Source: Siphonodentalium dalli (lineage: Eukaryota; Mollusca; Scaphopoda; Gadilida; Siphonodentaliidae). From it: a DNA stretch of 64,000 nt. The DNA is taken from positions 19,704,134-19,768,133 of the forward strand of contig CP136065.1 of assembly GCA_032622095.1 (NCBI GenBank). The letters run 5' to 3'. Below the pieces are notes generated by a model. That model had not been told where the DNA came from and ran no database searches. It saw only the letters and a list, made by a program, of their open reading frames with translations. Numbering within the stretch: the stretch's first letter is position 1; each line of letters begins with the position of its first letter. The position numbers and the translations under genes are program-made. This document shows positions 22,290 to 33,655 of this stretch, piece by piece.

Positions 22290-24420
22290 GTGAACCGACT
22301 TCGTCCGGGCTATTCAAAAACCAAATTTCAAGTCGATAGCTCCACCGTTTCCGAGATCTGGTCTGCGCATGCGCGAAGCTGGTGTCGCATGGGCTCGGCG
22401 ACCAGATAAAATTCGTATCCGGGGCAAGATACATTCACATACCAAATTTCAAGTCGATAGCTCCACCCGTTTTCGAGATATATAGCCCAATGTCATTTGC
22501 GGATACCTCGGCCGGTGATGAGTTAACGCGACATCGGCCGGTTAAGAGTTAACGCGATCACGTCACGATATGTTGATGGCGTAATATATTTACGCAATGT
22601 TTTTCGATGAGCGAAGCATGGTCCTGCGTTCTTCCCGATAATTAAGGTAGAAACTTTAAACGTACACAGGCGTGTGATACATCATTGGAAAGATGAAGCG
22701 CCACAGATTCTAACCGTGCAAATTATATGACTGGCAATTTAGTATTCGCGCTATATCGAATCGATTTGTGAGCACCGAACTGAAATATATTAGCGCAAAA
22801 CGGCGTAAAAACAGATTTGACCTCGGCACGTGAAAAGTTGACGTCGGATCTGAAAATCAATAGGCCTATGTTACTCCTGACCCGAAAATACCCCCACATA
22901 CCAAGTTTCATCGAAATCGGGTCGGCCGTTTTCGAGTTCATCGATTACACACACACACACACACAGATACACACACACACACACACAGATCTTTCAAAAT
23001 ATATAATAGACTAGAAGGTGACCCGACTTCGTCCGGGCTTTGACCTTGAATTGGCCATTTTGAAGGTCAAGGTCAAGTGGGGTCACGATTTGACCAGTCC
23101 AAAAACACTGCCCGGACAAAAGTACCCGAAAAACGTGCCCGTCGAAATCCATCCGGTTTTACTCGATTTGACCTTGAATTGATCATTTTGAAGGTCAAGG
23201 TCTGGTCGGGGTCACGATTGGACCCGTCCAAAACAATCAGTGGACAAAGGTAACCCCACGTATGAAATTTCGTCGAAATCCCATCAAAATTGGCGATTTG
23301 ACCTTGAAGTTACCCGATTTCAAGGTCACGTCGCACGGGCAAATGAATATACTTATGAGATTCGTCATAAGAAAGTACCCCCACATACCAAGTTTCATCG
23401 AAATCCCGTGATATTCGGGCGTTTGACCTTGAAATGACCCGATTTCAAGGTCAAGGTGACGTCGCACGGACAAATTAATATGCCTATGTTCGTCCCCGGC
23501 CGAAAATACCCCCACATACCAAGTTTCATCGAAATCGGGTCGGCCGTTTTCGAGTTCATCGCGAACACACAGACACACACACACACACAGATCTTCCAAA
23601 ATATATAATAGATAATTCCTGAACCAGTACGTCTATCCGGGCTTTGACCTTGAATTGGCCATTTTGAAGGTCAAGGTCAATTGGGGTCACGATTTGACCA
23701 GTCCAAAAACACTGCCCGGACAAAAGTACCCGACAAACGTGCCCGTCGAAATCCATCCGTTTTTACCCGATTTGACCTTGAATTGATCATTTTGAAGGTC
23801 AAGGTCTGGTCGGGGTCACGATTGGACCCGTCCAAAACAATCAGTGGATAAAAGTAACCCCACGTATCAAATTTCGTCGAAATCCCATCAAAATTGGCGA
23901 TTTGACCTTGAAGTTACCCGATTGCAAGGTCAAGGTCACGTCGCACGGCAAATGAATATGCTTAAGAGACTCGCCATAAGAAAGTACCCCCCACATACCA
24001 AGTTTCATCGAAATCCCGTGATATTCGGGCGTTCACGTCGCACGGACAAATTAATATGCCTATGTTCGTCCCCGGCCGAAAATACCCCCACATACCAAGT
24101 TTTATCGAAATCGGCTGGGCCATTTTCGAGTCCATCGATTACACACACACACACAGACAGATACACACACAGATCTTTCAAAATATATAATAGATTATAC
24201 TAGCAGATCTAGCAGGTGACCCGACTTCGTCCGGGCTTTGACCTTGAATTTACCATTTTGAAGGTCAAGGTCAGGTCGGAGTGACGATTTGACCCGTCCA
24301 AAATACTCCCCGGACAAAATCAGCCGTAGGTATCAAATTTCGTCGAAATCCGTCCAGCAGTTTTCCCGGCCATATAGCTAACAGACAGAAGTCCCAAACT
24401 ATATATTAGATCATTTGTGG
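22290..24420 (+). repeat. Array of ~590-bp dispersed repeats ending in (AC)n AGATCTTTCAAAATAT
   Basis: Two nearly full units (about 23010-23613 and 23614-24193) are flanked by partial ones. Each unit starts near CGACTTCGTCCGGGCT and contains TGACCTTGAA/TCAAGGTCA pairs. Phrases such as CATACCAAGTTTCATCGAAA follow, and the unit ends in an AC microsatellite and AAAATATATAATAGA. The ending resembles 3' tails of some invertebrate retrotransposons, but no coding part is present, so the parent is unassigned. Confidence 0.85.
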
Positions 24421-25257
24421 GTACCCGTTTCAATGTGAAGGTCACCTCGGGCGGAAAAACTCACCCAATGTAAATCTCCCCCATTCCCAGGAACCCCTAA
24501 ATACGAACACAGAATCACACAACACGCTCATGTCTGTACACAGACACAACACGCTCATGTCTGGGCACATACTCGCTCTTTATCAACAACGACACTGCGG
24601 ATACGAACGCTCTTTAACTATCACGCGATTAACCCATGAACTACCCATTTAGGTGGCGGGGGATTGGAGAATGAGTGCTCTGACGTTCTCATATTGTATA
24701 TGAAATACTAAATAACTAATTATAAATCCAATGAAATAAATACATCACTTGTTGTAGCCTATATTACTTGTTGTATTTATTTAAATAATATTGTTATTGT
24801 GTGAATACTGCCTTACATGGTGTTTTATGCTAATAAATGTTATGTTATGTTATGGCGTTCCACGTGACTCCCAGGAATATGGTTTAAATTATCAGATTTC
24901 AAATGTTATGTGCATTAAATTCACACATAACGACGACCGGATGCACTGCGATTTGTCTGTCATTAATTATGTAAGTGAAATAAGCGCATAAAAAATATAA
25001 TGTAGACCTAGGGCCTATTCAAATAATGTAATTTAGAATGTCGAGAACTCAATTACTTAACAGTTATAATTAACGCTCTTTATTATATAGGCCCATATTG
25101 AGCCTCTGATTGAAATTTAGACTGTACGCTCTATGGTGTAAGTGTATAAACATAAATTGTGAATGTTACATACATGTACAACTATCGTACAAATGGCAAA
25201 TTTGTCAGTAATAGCTTAATCGGCTTTCCGTGCCGGTCCATAGACCACACAATCATG
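24421..25257. other. Unassigned stretch
   Basis: Contains only a short direct duplication of CACAACACGCTCATGTCTG (about 24516-24562) and AT-rich sequence; no gene seen. Confidence 0.5.
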
Positions 25258-25265
25258 ATTGTACC

Positions 25266-25639
25266 CAGGGGCGCCGGAAGCATCCAAGGGCGGGGGGGGG
25301 GGGGCAGAGCCTACAAAAAGTGCACTTTTCCGCAAAAAAGGGCATTTTCTCCGCAAACTCGGGAAAATAACCATAAATTAATTGTGGCAAAAATCCCTAT
25401 TTTAATGGTATTTGTCGGTTTTTATGGCTGTTTTGTGATAAAATTGACAAAAAATATTCCTTGTGAAATTGGTGGTATTTGGACCAAAAAAGTCACATTT
25501 TGCTATAAAAACTCGAGATTAAACACACAAAAAGCATTTTCTGTCTCCAGAAAAAGGGCAAGTCCTGCCCCCGCTCGCCCCCCTTGGTCAAGGGCAGGGG
25601 GTCAGCTGCCCCCTCTGCCCCCCTCTTCCGGCGCCCCTG
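25266..25639. mobile_element. 374-bp hAT-like MITE, 8-bp target ATTGTACC
   Basis: Ends CAGGGGCGCCGGAAG and CTTCCGGCGCCCCTG are exact inverse repeats. ATTGTACC occurs immediately left (25258-25265) and right (25640-25647). An 8-bp duplication with CAGGGGCG termini fits hAT. It contains a G12 run and no coding capacity. Confidence 0.92.
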
Positions 25640-25647
25640 ATTGTACC

Positions 25648-26519
25648 GCGAGCTACCGCTACGCTAATTATTCGACTGACAATCAAACTTACGTACAGTG
25701 CGGGAAGTGCATTATCGACCGATGGTTACTTCCGCGTACAGAGCAATGTAAACAGAAAAGTCGCCCACTTTCGGTTAAAGTTTCGACTTCTTGTAACAAA
25801 GTTGCTGTCAAGTATGATTATTAGTATGAAGCGTATCATAGATTGCCCAAATCTAATGTACAAATTATTCACCTTTATGAGAAATAAAAATCTGCAGTTT
25901 TCTGGCGTATCCTATTTTCGATGGACATGTGGGGGGGGGGGGGGGAGTCCAAAGTTTCACTCGTCTGGTGACTCTGGTCTAGTTTCGGCAGACCTGTCGT
26001 CATATACCAAACGGTCTGTGCTAGCTCAATCGAGCTATAAAAAAGTGTAAACAATTCACTACATTTTGGGAGGTCGATAATAATTTTGCAGAGTTGCTCC
26101 TGTGTAAAACTAAAAGAGCGAGAGTAAGAGCCACTGATCAGCTGATGCATTGATGGTGTCGTTACATTTTATACATAAATTTTTGTTGTATTCATTTGTT
26201 TATACAGAAATTATACAGAAATGCACACCTGAGTCTCAGTCGGCGACTCGGCGCGAGATTGAAATGTTGCTGTAAATAAATTGACATCTGTTTAAATTTT
26301 TTCTTCTGATACAGACATACATGTAAATTTCTTTGATCACATATTTGCAATGATGGAATTGCAATAAAATTTATCATTGATCACATATCGATCTTAGTAT
26401 TATTAACGGGTACCAAAACTTGCAAAAGAACTGCATGTTTTTTTTTACCGAAACTGAAAAAATTATCAACACATGTGCATTTTATGTAGAAAACACTACG
26501 ACAATGACCCCTGTCACGT
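25648..26519. other. Unassigned stretch with a G run
   Basis: A G15 run near 25931-25945; nothing else recognised. Confidence 0.45.
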
Positions 26520-26539
26520 AACACTATGCGAGACTGGTG

Positions 26540-26760
26540 TGCATTTATGGTCAGAGTGGTCCCTGGCGGGGAGCTCGATCATATAGGGTGGTCCCTGTCG
26601 GGGAGCTCGATGGTCTAGGGTGGTCCTGGACTAGACACTGGCTCTTTGAAGCTCTGCTCTGTTCGCTGTCATGACGGCGTGCATATAAGTGTAACGACGT
26701 AGCCTCATAGAGCCAGCGTCTAGTCCAGGGTGGTTCCTGCTGGGGAGATCGATGGTCCAG
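26540..26760. repeat. Three ~35-bp direct repeats, the third split by a small TIR element
   Basis: The unit GTGGTCCCTGxCGGGGAGCTCGAT recurs at about 26547, 26590 and 26620-26750. The third copy is split by an element at about 26627-26730 with ends TGGACTAGAC/GTCTAGTCCA and internal GGCTCT/AGAGCC extensions. Confidence 0.75.
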
Positions 26761-27372
26761 TGATTGGCTTGTAGCACTCTCAACACAATGATATTAGTTC
26801 GCTGCCCACCGGTGGACTATTGTATTTCCACACAACAGTGGCTTGGTTGGATTATTAAACGACATGTGATTGTCGAGTCATGTATGTATACACTGTTCAA
26901 ATCTTGCACCAAGTTGGCGACCATTGACCAAGGTCATTCGTACTGCGCTCATCATACATACATGTAGGCATGAGATAGGAACCTGTAAACATGTTGAGTA
27001 AGTGACATAAGCCGCTCTATTGAAGCGCCTGTAAAATGGCAGCATGCTGTAGATTTGGAATTGCTCAACAACTGGGGAAATAATGTGATTGTTACAAAAC
27101 TTAGAGCTTTGGATATGCACTATTTATAAAATTCTCCATATTATTATTTATTTACTGCAGTCTTGTTCTTCTAGGAATGTTGTTTGCTTGTTTCTGATGA
27201 AGAATGAGTGAGGTTCCATTGCTGGGCCTCCTTGATGACAGCTCAGGCTCCATGAATGTCAAACACCATGTGAGGAGATACTGTTCGTCAATCTTCTCAG
27301 TCGCAACCATCAAACAGAAAGTCCCAATAGTAGCATGGTTGCCGAAATACAAGTGAGTACCGGTATAGCTGT
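26761..27372. other. Unassigned stretch
   Basis: Only short open frames without motifs; no element ends found. Confidence 0.45.
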
Positions 27373-27380
27373 CATATAAC

Positions 27381-27832
27381 CAAACCTGAAAATAGCGTGT
27401 CTGTCATTTGCAGAATGAGGTCCCCAGAGGGTGAATTTAGTGACGCTATCCCGCTAAGCGGGCTAGCATCACTAAATTCACCCTCTGGGGACCTCATTCT
27501 GCTTAGGCCATCAACTGCTATGGTAGACCTAGAATCAGAATGAAGTTCCCAGTTGAAGTTGGTGATGTTCATTGTTCACCCATTGGACACCTCGATTATG
27601 TATTTTATTTTCTGCAAATTAGGGGATATTGAAAGTTCCCAGAAGGGAAAAAGTAACTAAAACCAATGTTAATTTGATACAATAGATACTTCCCAGAAGA
27701 TGAGGCCTAAGCAGAATGAGGTCTCCAGAGGGTGAATTTGGTGATGCTAGCCCGCTTAGCGGAATAGCATCACTAAATTCACCCTCTGGGGACCTCATTC
27801 TGCAAATGACAGACATGCTATTTGCAGGCTTG
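27381..27832. mobile_element. 452-bp 8-bp-TSD element with two subterminal hairpins (family H, copy 1)
   Basis: Termini CAAACCTGAAAATAG and CTATTTGCAGGCTTG are inverse repeats. Flanks CATATAAC (27373-27380) and CATATAGC (27833-27840) form a 7/8 target duplication. Each end carries a foldback of ~35-40 bp per arm built on GAATGAGGTCCCCAGAGGGT. Non-coding; hAT-like by target length. Confidence 0.82.
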
Positions 27833-28277
27833 CATATAGCAAGTTTTATATAGTTTTCTGGGTATAGAATAACAAATATGAATCGAAGACCCCTGTCTGC
27901 AAACACTTCTGTCAATTAATATTAGTTTTATTTATAATTTTCTGGTTTAATATACAGACAATAAATTTGGGACATTTTACGGCTTGCATTCATTTGGAGC
28001 GTATCATGCTGGATAACTCTAAAAATAGTAATGAAAAACTGTCCCAATTGATTATTGCATTATATAAGAAAATATCAATATATTAAATCAATATTAATGG
28101 ATAGAAGTGTTTCCAGACAGGTGTCCTTGACTCATAGATATTATTTTATACCCCGGAAACTATATAAAACATATTTGGGTAGAGATAGACCATCGTTAAC
28201 CCTTTATTTACTTATAAATCAATTCTCCCATCGGTTATAAAAGTGTACATTGGAAGTGTATATCATCTGGATGGCTG

Positions 28278-28441
28278 TTCAGATAATATAAGCAGACTAC
28301 AGAATGACAAACAGGTAATAAAAGTTTACAAGGATTCTATTCATTGTTAGGAAATGCTCAGATAATAAGTTCAACAAAACGGCCATTTGTAAACTTTTAT
28401 TACCTGTTTGTCATTCTGTAGTCTGCTTATATTATCTGAGC
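28278..28441. repeat. Long hairpin, ~52-bp near-perfect stem
   Basis: CAGATAATATAAGCAGACTA through TAAAAGTTTACAA on the left pairs with TTGTAAACTTTTATTACCTG through ATTATCTG on the right around a ~55-nt loop. A weaker relative of its right flank occurs at 54970-55050. Confidence 0.88.
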
Positions 28442-28501
28442 ATTTCCTCAGGGAACAACTTGTCAATGAGTATTTACTGGTAGTAAATAAATATATATAT
28501 A

Positions 28502-28981
28502 CAAGGCTCAAAATAAGTGACCGGTCACGGTCATTGTCCGACTAAAAATAGCTTATGGCCAGTGCACTTCTGTATCTGTTGGACATTTTGTCCAATGCAT
28601 ATTTTTAAACAATCTGTATCTGTTTGGGTATGTCCAAGGAGCCACTACTGGCAAAATAGGACATTGAAAGTAAAAATAGTTCTTTTTTAATTTCAGATCA
28701 ATTTAGAGTGAATATAATTATGTCGTTTGTGAATTGAATGTGTATTTATTAATTGAAATAAAGTTTTTGAACTTTTGAAAGCAAAAATAGCATGGGTTTT
28801 TCCCAAGTGCCGATTGGACGCTAACTAAAATGTGCGCATCATTGACGAATAATATGTCAATTGGAAATTTAAATACTGTCTCATACAGTAATCAGTATAT
28901 CTGATAAATGACAGGCACCATTTTGAAATGACCAACACCTATCATTTTGACAGGCAGTAAAATAAATTATTTTGAGCCTTG
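28502..28981. mobile_element. 480-bp TIR element, CAAGGCTCAAAATAA ends
   Basis: CAAGGCTCAAAATAA at the left and TTATTTTGAGCCTTG at the right are exact inverse repeats. Flanks TATATATA and AATATATA fit an 8-bp duplication but are low complexity. Non-coding. Confidence 0.82.
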
Positions 28982-28989
28982 AATATATA

Positions 28990-29307
28990 GATGCAAAATT
29001 TATTTTAGAATTACTAATAATATGAATTTGTTTATTAGCTCATAATAATAATAATTATATTTAGCTATATATAGTTGATTAGATGAGAATGAGAAACAAA
29101 CACAAGTGACAGTGAAGAATGAGTATAGATGGGTTAGAGAATTTTTATAAAAGGTTGGAAAATGGAAAGGATAAGTATTAGCAGCTTACTAATAGAGTAT
29201 TGTGTGCATCAATAATTAGTATTATATGACTTATATAATAAGGTATGGTCAGAAGAAGATATCAAATATTTGTCACATATGAAGTACATGTATTATGGCT
29301 AAATCAA
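28990..29307. other. AT-rich unassigned stretch
   Basis: No recognisable feature. Confidence 0.45.
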
Positions 29308-29460
29308 CTTAAATAATTAAATAGCAAAAAGCAGGTTCATAGAAATTCATTAATGATTGAATATTTTTTGCACTGGATTTCAGTTAAATAGTTATTGAGA
29401 GGAAATGGCTACATTAAATTCAATAATTGAATAGCAAAAAGCAGGTGCATAGAAATGCAT
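29308..29460. repeat. ~110-bp tandem duplication; left unit holds the empty TTAA site
   Basis: ATAGCAAAAAGCAGG, CATAGAAATTCATTAATGA, TTTCAGTT and GGAAA occur in the left unit. The right unit repeats them but is split at CATTAA by the element at 29464-30958 and resumes at 30959 with TTAATGAATGAATATT. The unsplit TTAA is 29350-29353. Confidence 0.85.
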
Positions 29461-29463
29461 TAA

Positions 29464-30958
29464 CCCTTTACCCAACAGAAGGGCCCTGTGCCAATGCATT
29501 CTCTTATATATGCGAGTCGACCATAGGTCGCCTCGCATATATAAGAGAATGCATTGGCTTAAAACATTAAAAATTATAAAATTGTTAAAGAATGTAAGAA
29601 AAAATGGTAAAAAGTGTTAAAAAAAGATTTTTTTTTAGGCCAATGCATTCTCTTATATATGCGAGGACACCTATGGTCGACTCGCATATATAAGAGAATG
29701 CATTGGCACAGGGCATAACTAGTGTTGAAACGATTAATCGATTAGTCGAAATCGACGCGATTATTAAATTAGTCGATCCCGAAATATGCTAGTCGACTAG
29801 TCGAGAAAAAGCACTACCTAAGTGCTATCATGACAGCAGTGCCATTGCATGGCAATATTATCACGTAATCTGTAACAGTTAATACATATTAACTTCTTAG
29901 AGCTTATCGCATTGTTCCTTTAACCCAATATACGTAAACATAACACTGTATCATTATACAAGCATAAGGGCCCTGCCCTTGCAAGTTAAACTTTTTGTGG
30001 GGTCCTGTTGATATATATATATTATAATTATATTGAATACGAAATAAATCTTATTATTGAATCTTAACGATGCCACTGCCAGTCATGCACGAGCGGTGAA
30101 CTCCATGACCTGAACTGAACCCAATGTATGCACATGTACCGTTATGCGCGTTTTTTTTTATGTTGATCGTCAAAGACACAAAGTGTCGCTGCCGACCGAA
30201 CACTGTCTAGTTCAATGGGAACAATTGACCAGTGATAACTTCTAGAGTAATGATGCAACAAAATGGCTTCAATGATATACAAAACATAATTCGCAACATG
30301 TCAAGCTGGTAAAGTCAACTCAGTAACTGAATAGATCCTAGATCATTCTAATACCCATACCCCCCCCCCCCCCCCACCGCGACATGAGGCGCCAATTCAG
30401 AGAGACAATAGAACACACCAGACATCTCGTTAGCGAGACTTACTAACGAGACTTGCCTATTTATTTCCTGGTTACCAGCGACAATTTTGTTTATATAAAA
30501 TGTTTTATTACCTGCATTCCCCAAACCATGAGATTATATGGAGGTTGCAGGAGAGCCTGGTTTAAGACATCAAATTGGGAGACTTACGGGCAAAACGGGA
30601 GATTATATAGTTCACGTGCTTTCTGTTTTAACGTTCTGAAACGAAGAGTTGGATACTCAAAACATCAATGCCACATCATGGCACATGGCCCTTTTTATAC
30701 GTCATATGGGCATAGAAACGGGAACTCTTAGAAGGGGTCCGACTAGTTGACTAGTAGTCGATTACCTCTGGCGACTAGTCGATTCCTTAAAAACGCTAAT
30801 CGTTTCAACACTAGGCATAACTGTAACTATCACAATGTGGTCAAGGAGCCGGTTCCAATGATATCCATATTTGTATGGTTCTATTGAGACAGACCGAAGA
30901 TATTTTAGGCTGTTGAAGCTTTATTTGGCCGGTTTTGGCCGGTTTGTTGGGTAAAGGG
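29464..30958 (+). mobile_element. piggyBac-like MITE (copy II) interrupted by a hAT-like element
   Basis: CCCTTTACCCAACA and TGTTGGGTAAAGGG ends flanked by TTAA (29460-29463 and 30959-30962). Removing the nested element and one 8-bp duplication leaves 393 bp, matching the 392-bp copies at 14549 and 38337. Both hairpins and the CCGGTTTTGGCCGG palindrome are present. Confidence 0.92.
29720..30813. mobile_element. 1094-bp hAT-like element nested in the piggyBac-like MITE, target GGCATAAC
   Basis: Ends TAGTGTTGAAACGATTA and TAATCGTTTCAACACTA are inverse repeats except for one position. GGCATAAC flanks both sides (29712-29719 and 30814-30821). The sister MITE at 38337-38728 shows the unoccupied sequence GGGCATAACTGTAAC. 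A C15 run lies near 30361. No transposase remains are recognisable. Confidence 0.93.
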
Positions 30959-30962
30959 TTAA

Positions 30963-31230
30963 TGAATGAATATTATTTTGTACTAAATTTCAGTTCAATA
31001 GTAATTAAAAGGAAAGTGAGAGTGGAAATGTTCTTACCTCAAAATGATGCTGCTAATGAAGTTGGTATGATCTGGTTTAATGGTAGTGATGGGTCAAATG
31101 GAACGATGAAATTTGATGAATGAATCATGTCAGCAGCACCTGGAAAAATATAATTATGTAGGAATGATAATGAACAATGCACAACTGAGAACAACATAAT
31201 CAGTAAATACATGCTTGTGTATATTACCAC
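30963..31230. other. Unassigned stretch with an open frame to 31123
   Basis: After TTTCAG at about 30992 the + frame reads VEMFLPQNDAANEVGMIWFN and stops at 31121-31123. It could be a terminal exon, but no family is recognised and no partner exon is seen. Confidence 0.3.
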
Positions 31231-31239
31231 TTTCAGAAC

Positions 31240-32254
31240 CTATATTTGACCTCTGTCCTTTAATATTGCATCTAGAAACTTAGTTACAACTGTGCATATA
31301 TCATTCTCATTACAACTTAGAATTATCTTAAGTTTCTCTTTTTCCGGTAAAAAATAGAATCTATCAATAAAACTATTTAGAACATCAAACATAACTGTTC
31401 TTGGTGAACTATACTTCTTACAATACAATATGAGGTGGGCCTCATCTTCAATGTTGTTACAAATGTTACATTTTCTGTCATTAATGTCAGTTTTTTTTTC
31501 GGACGAGTATGTCTGCCGGTTTCAATGTGCAGAGAGTGAGCACTTATCCTCAATCTACAAAGTGTTTTCCTGTACTTATAGGTTTTTTGATGAAATAGGT
31601 AGTTCTCATAACCAAAATTATCTTTAATAGTTATGCAAGTCCTAAGTTTTTCAGAGTGAAGGCTTTGTAGTTCCCATTGTTTTATATATTTGGACCTTAG
31701 ATTACTCATTATACTCTTTTCAAACCTCTTGGGATATTTTACGTATTTGTTATCCCATACATCTTTATATGTAGAAATGTCAAGAATTGTTTTAATGGAG
31801 TTAAGCCATGTTACTTGACCCTTATAATGTGTATTCAAATTACACAAATAAGCATCATGTAGTAGTGAACTGTCGTTAAGTTTGATAATTCGAACAAAAT
31901 TACGTATAACTTGCTGGGTTACTTTAAAGCCCAGTGGAAATCTTCCCAGTTCACCACGAGTCGCCAAATTAGTAGCCTTAGAGTTAACTCCTAGCATTTG
32001 TTTATAAAAACTTAAGGCCAATTTTTCAAATGGGTCTTTGTCAAAGTGATTAGTAAGCGTTGATGGGCTTAGGCGAGCAGGTAAGTTATTTAGATAACCT
32101 CCCCACACCTCACATCCATAGGTTAGAATAGGAACTATTGTTTTGTCAAAAAGATCCAATGATACAGATAATGGTAATTCATTGTTGAAAATACATTGTT
32201 TTAGACTAAAAAGTGCTCGACTGGCCTTATTTTTTAGGTTTAATACCGCTTTTT
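31240..32254 (-). pseudogene. LINE C-terminal fragment, antisense
   Basis: The minus-strand frame from 32254 reads LFSLKQCIFNNELP, IVPILTYGCEVWGG and GELGRFPLGFKV, typical of the region after the reverse transcriptase in several LINE groups, then CRLRISAHSLHIETGRHTRP. A shift in the A/T run at about 31492-31500 precedes CNICNNIEDEAHLILYC, a CxxC..H..C cluster. The upstream end is cut by a CCGT-rich repeat at 32255. The reverse-transcriptase fragment at 35167-35445 may be its lost half. Confidence 0.8.
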
Positions 32255-32830
32255 AGCTCACCTGAGACGAAGTCTCCGGTGGAGCTATAGTCATCACTCC
32301 TCGTCCGTCGTCCGTCCGTCCGTCCGTCTGACCGTCCGTCCGTCTGTCCGTCCGTCCGTCAACAATCATCTTCTTCTCCAGTATCATAAGGCCAAATGAG
32401 TTCATATTTGGTGTGGATGTTCCCTGCTTGACTCAGACTCAGATTTGTTAAAATAAGGTCACTGAGTCAAATAGTTGCGAAGCTAGGGCCATAACTCTTT
32501 CCCCCCATAGTAATTCTTAAAACAACTTCTTTTCAAGAACAATCAGGCCTATTTAGCTTATATTTGGTATGGAAGGTCCTTGAGTGATTTGTTCAAATGG
32601 GGTCACTGGGTCAAATAGGGGCAGAATCAGGGACATAACTCTATTCTCCCTAGTAATTATTAGAATGACTTCTTCTCCAGAATCATCAGGCCGATTTAGC
32701 TAATATTTTGTATGGTGGGTCCTTGTGTGACTGGGGTTCAGATTTGTTCAAATGGGGTCAGTGTGTCAAATAGGGGCCGTGTCAGGAACATAACTTTAAA
32801 TTTTTTTTTTTTAATTTAAAAAAAAAATAT
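32255..32830 (+). repeat. AGCTCACCTGAG-type repeat with (CCGT)n and ~150-bp internal units
   Basis: Starts TTTTAGCTCACCTGAGACGA, continues GGTGGAGCTATAGTCATCAC and a CCGT/CCGTCTG array. Diverged units containing CAGATTTGTTMAAATGGGGTCACTG and AGGGACATAACTC follow. Two relatives lie at 48659-49045 and 49797-50170. Family name not assigned. Confidence 0.85.
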
Positions 32831-33235
32831 TGTTAAATTTAAATCCTTGCTCAATTCAAAAAACAAATCACAATTCAAAATGAACCAATACAAAAATATT
32901 TTTTTCATTTTAACCCCTGATGTTTTGTATTTTTTTAGACACAAAACACCCCATTCCACCCCTTTCCCTCCTCACCCCTCTACACCCCTGTCCCCACTAC
33001 CACCCCCCCCCCCCCAATCTGCGCCGCCCTGCACCCACTGCAGTCAAGAAAAAATTAATTAGAAAAACTGACACCTTGTAACATCCATAAAGTATGGTAT
33101 TAGCCCCAGACAGAAAGAGTTAATAACAGTCATCAATTCAGATGTTATCTAGCTGGCTGACAGCTAGGTGTAAACAGTCATGCTCTGTGTGTATCATTAA
33201 CATATCATATCAAAACAAAATGCTGTATGTCTGAC

Positions 33236-33655
33236 ATTTGCAGAATGAGGTCCCCAGAGGGTGAATTTAGTGATGCTACTCTGCACAGTAGGCTAGCATC
33301 ACCAAATAAACTCTCCAGGGACCTCATTCTGCTTAGGCCTCATCTTCAGGGAAGTATACAGGTCTTAAATTGACATTTCTACTTACTTTTTCCCTTCTAT
33401 TCAGTTTCTATATTCCCTAATTTGCTGTCAGAAGATAAAATTGATAATTGAAGTGCCCAATGGGTGCACATCACATCACCAATTAACTGGACAACTTCAA
33501 TCTGTTCCTATGTCTCCCATGGCAGTTGAGGCCTAAGCATAATGAGGTCCACAGAGGGTGAATTTGGTGATGCTAGCCCACCTTACAGGCATTGCAGCAC
33601 TAAATTCACCCTTTAGTGACCTCATTCTGCAAAAGTCAGACACTATATTCAGGCT
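33236..33655. mobile_element. Family H element (copy 2), diverged
   Basis: Same two subterminal hairpins (GAATGAGGTCCCCAGAGGGT; AATGAGGTCCACAGAGGG) and middle segment as 27381-27832, ending GTCAGACACTATATTCAGG. The right arm is more diverged and the left terminus is unclear. Confidence 0.75.

Larger units (their letters stand above)
15750..22290. repeat. Tandem duplication, copy 2 (~6.5 kb)
   Basis: Direct repeat of 7990-15590. The offset falls from 7760 at the left to about 6700 at the right because three blocks seen in copy 1 are missing. Small indels and scattered substitutions distinguish it, so the copies are genuine paralogues rather than an identical assembly artefact. Confidence 0.93.

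Noticed and set aside
22723-24203. Several open frames of 60-120 codons in the repeat array
   Set aside because: They follow the repeat units and AC microsatellites; no coding motif.
25159-25824. 221-codon open frame
   Set aside because: It runs straight through the hAT-like MITE at 25266-25639 and its G run, with no domain motif; chance frame.
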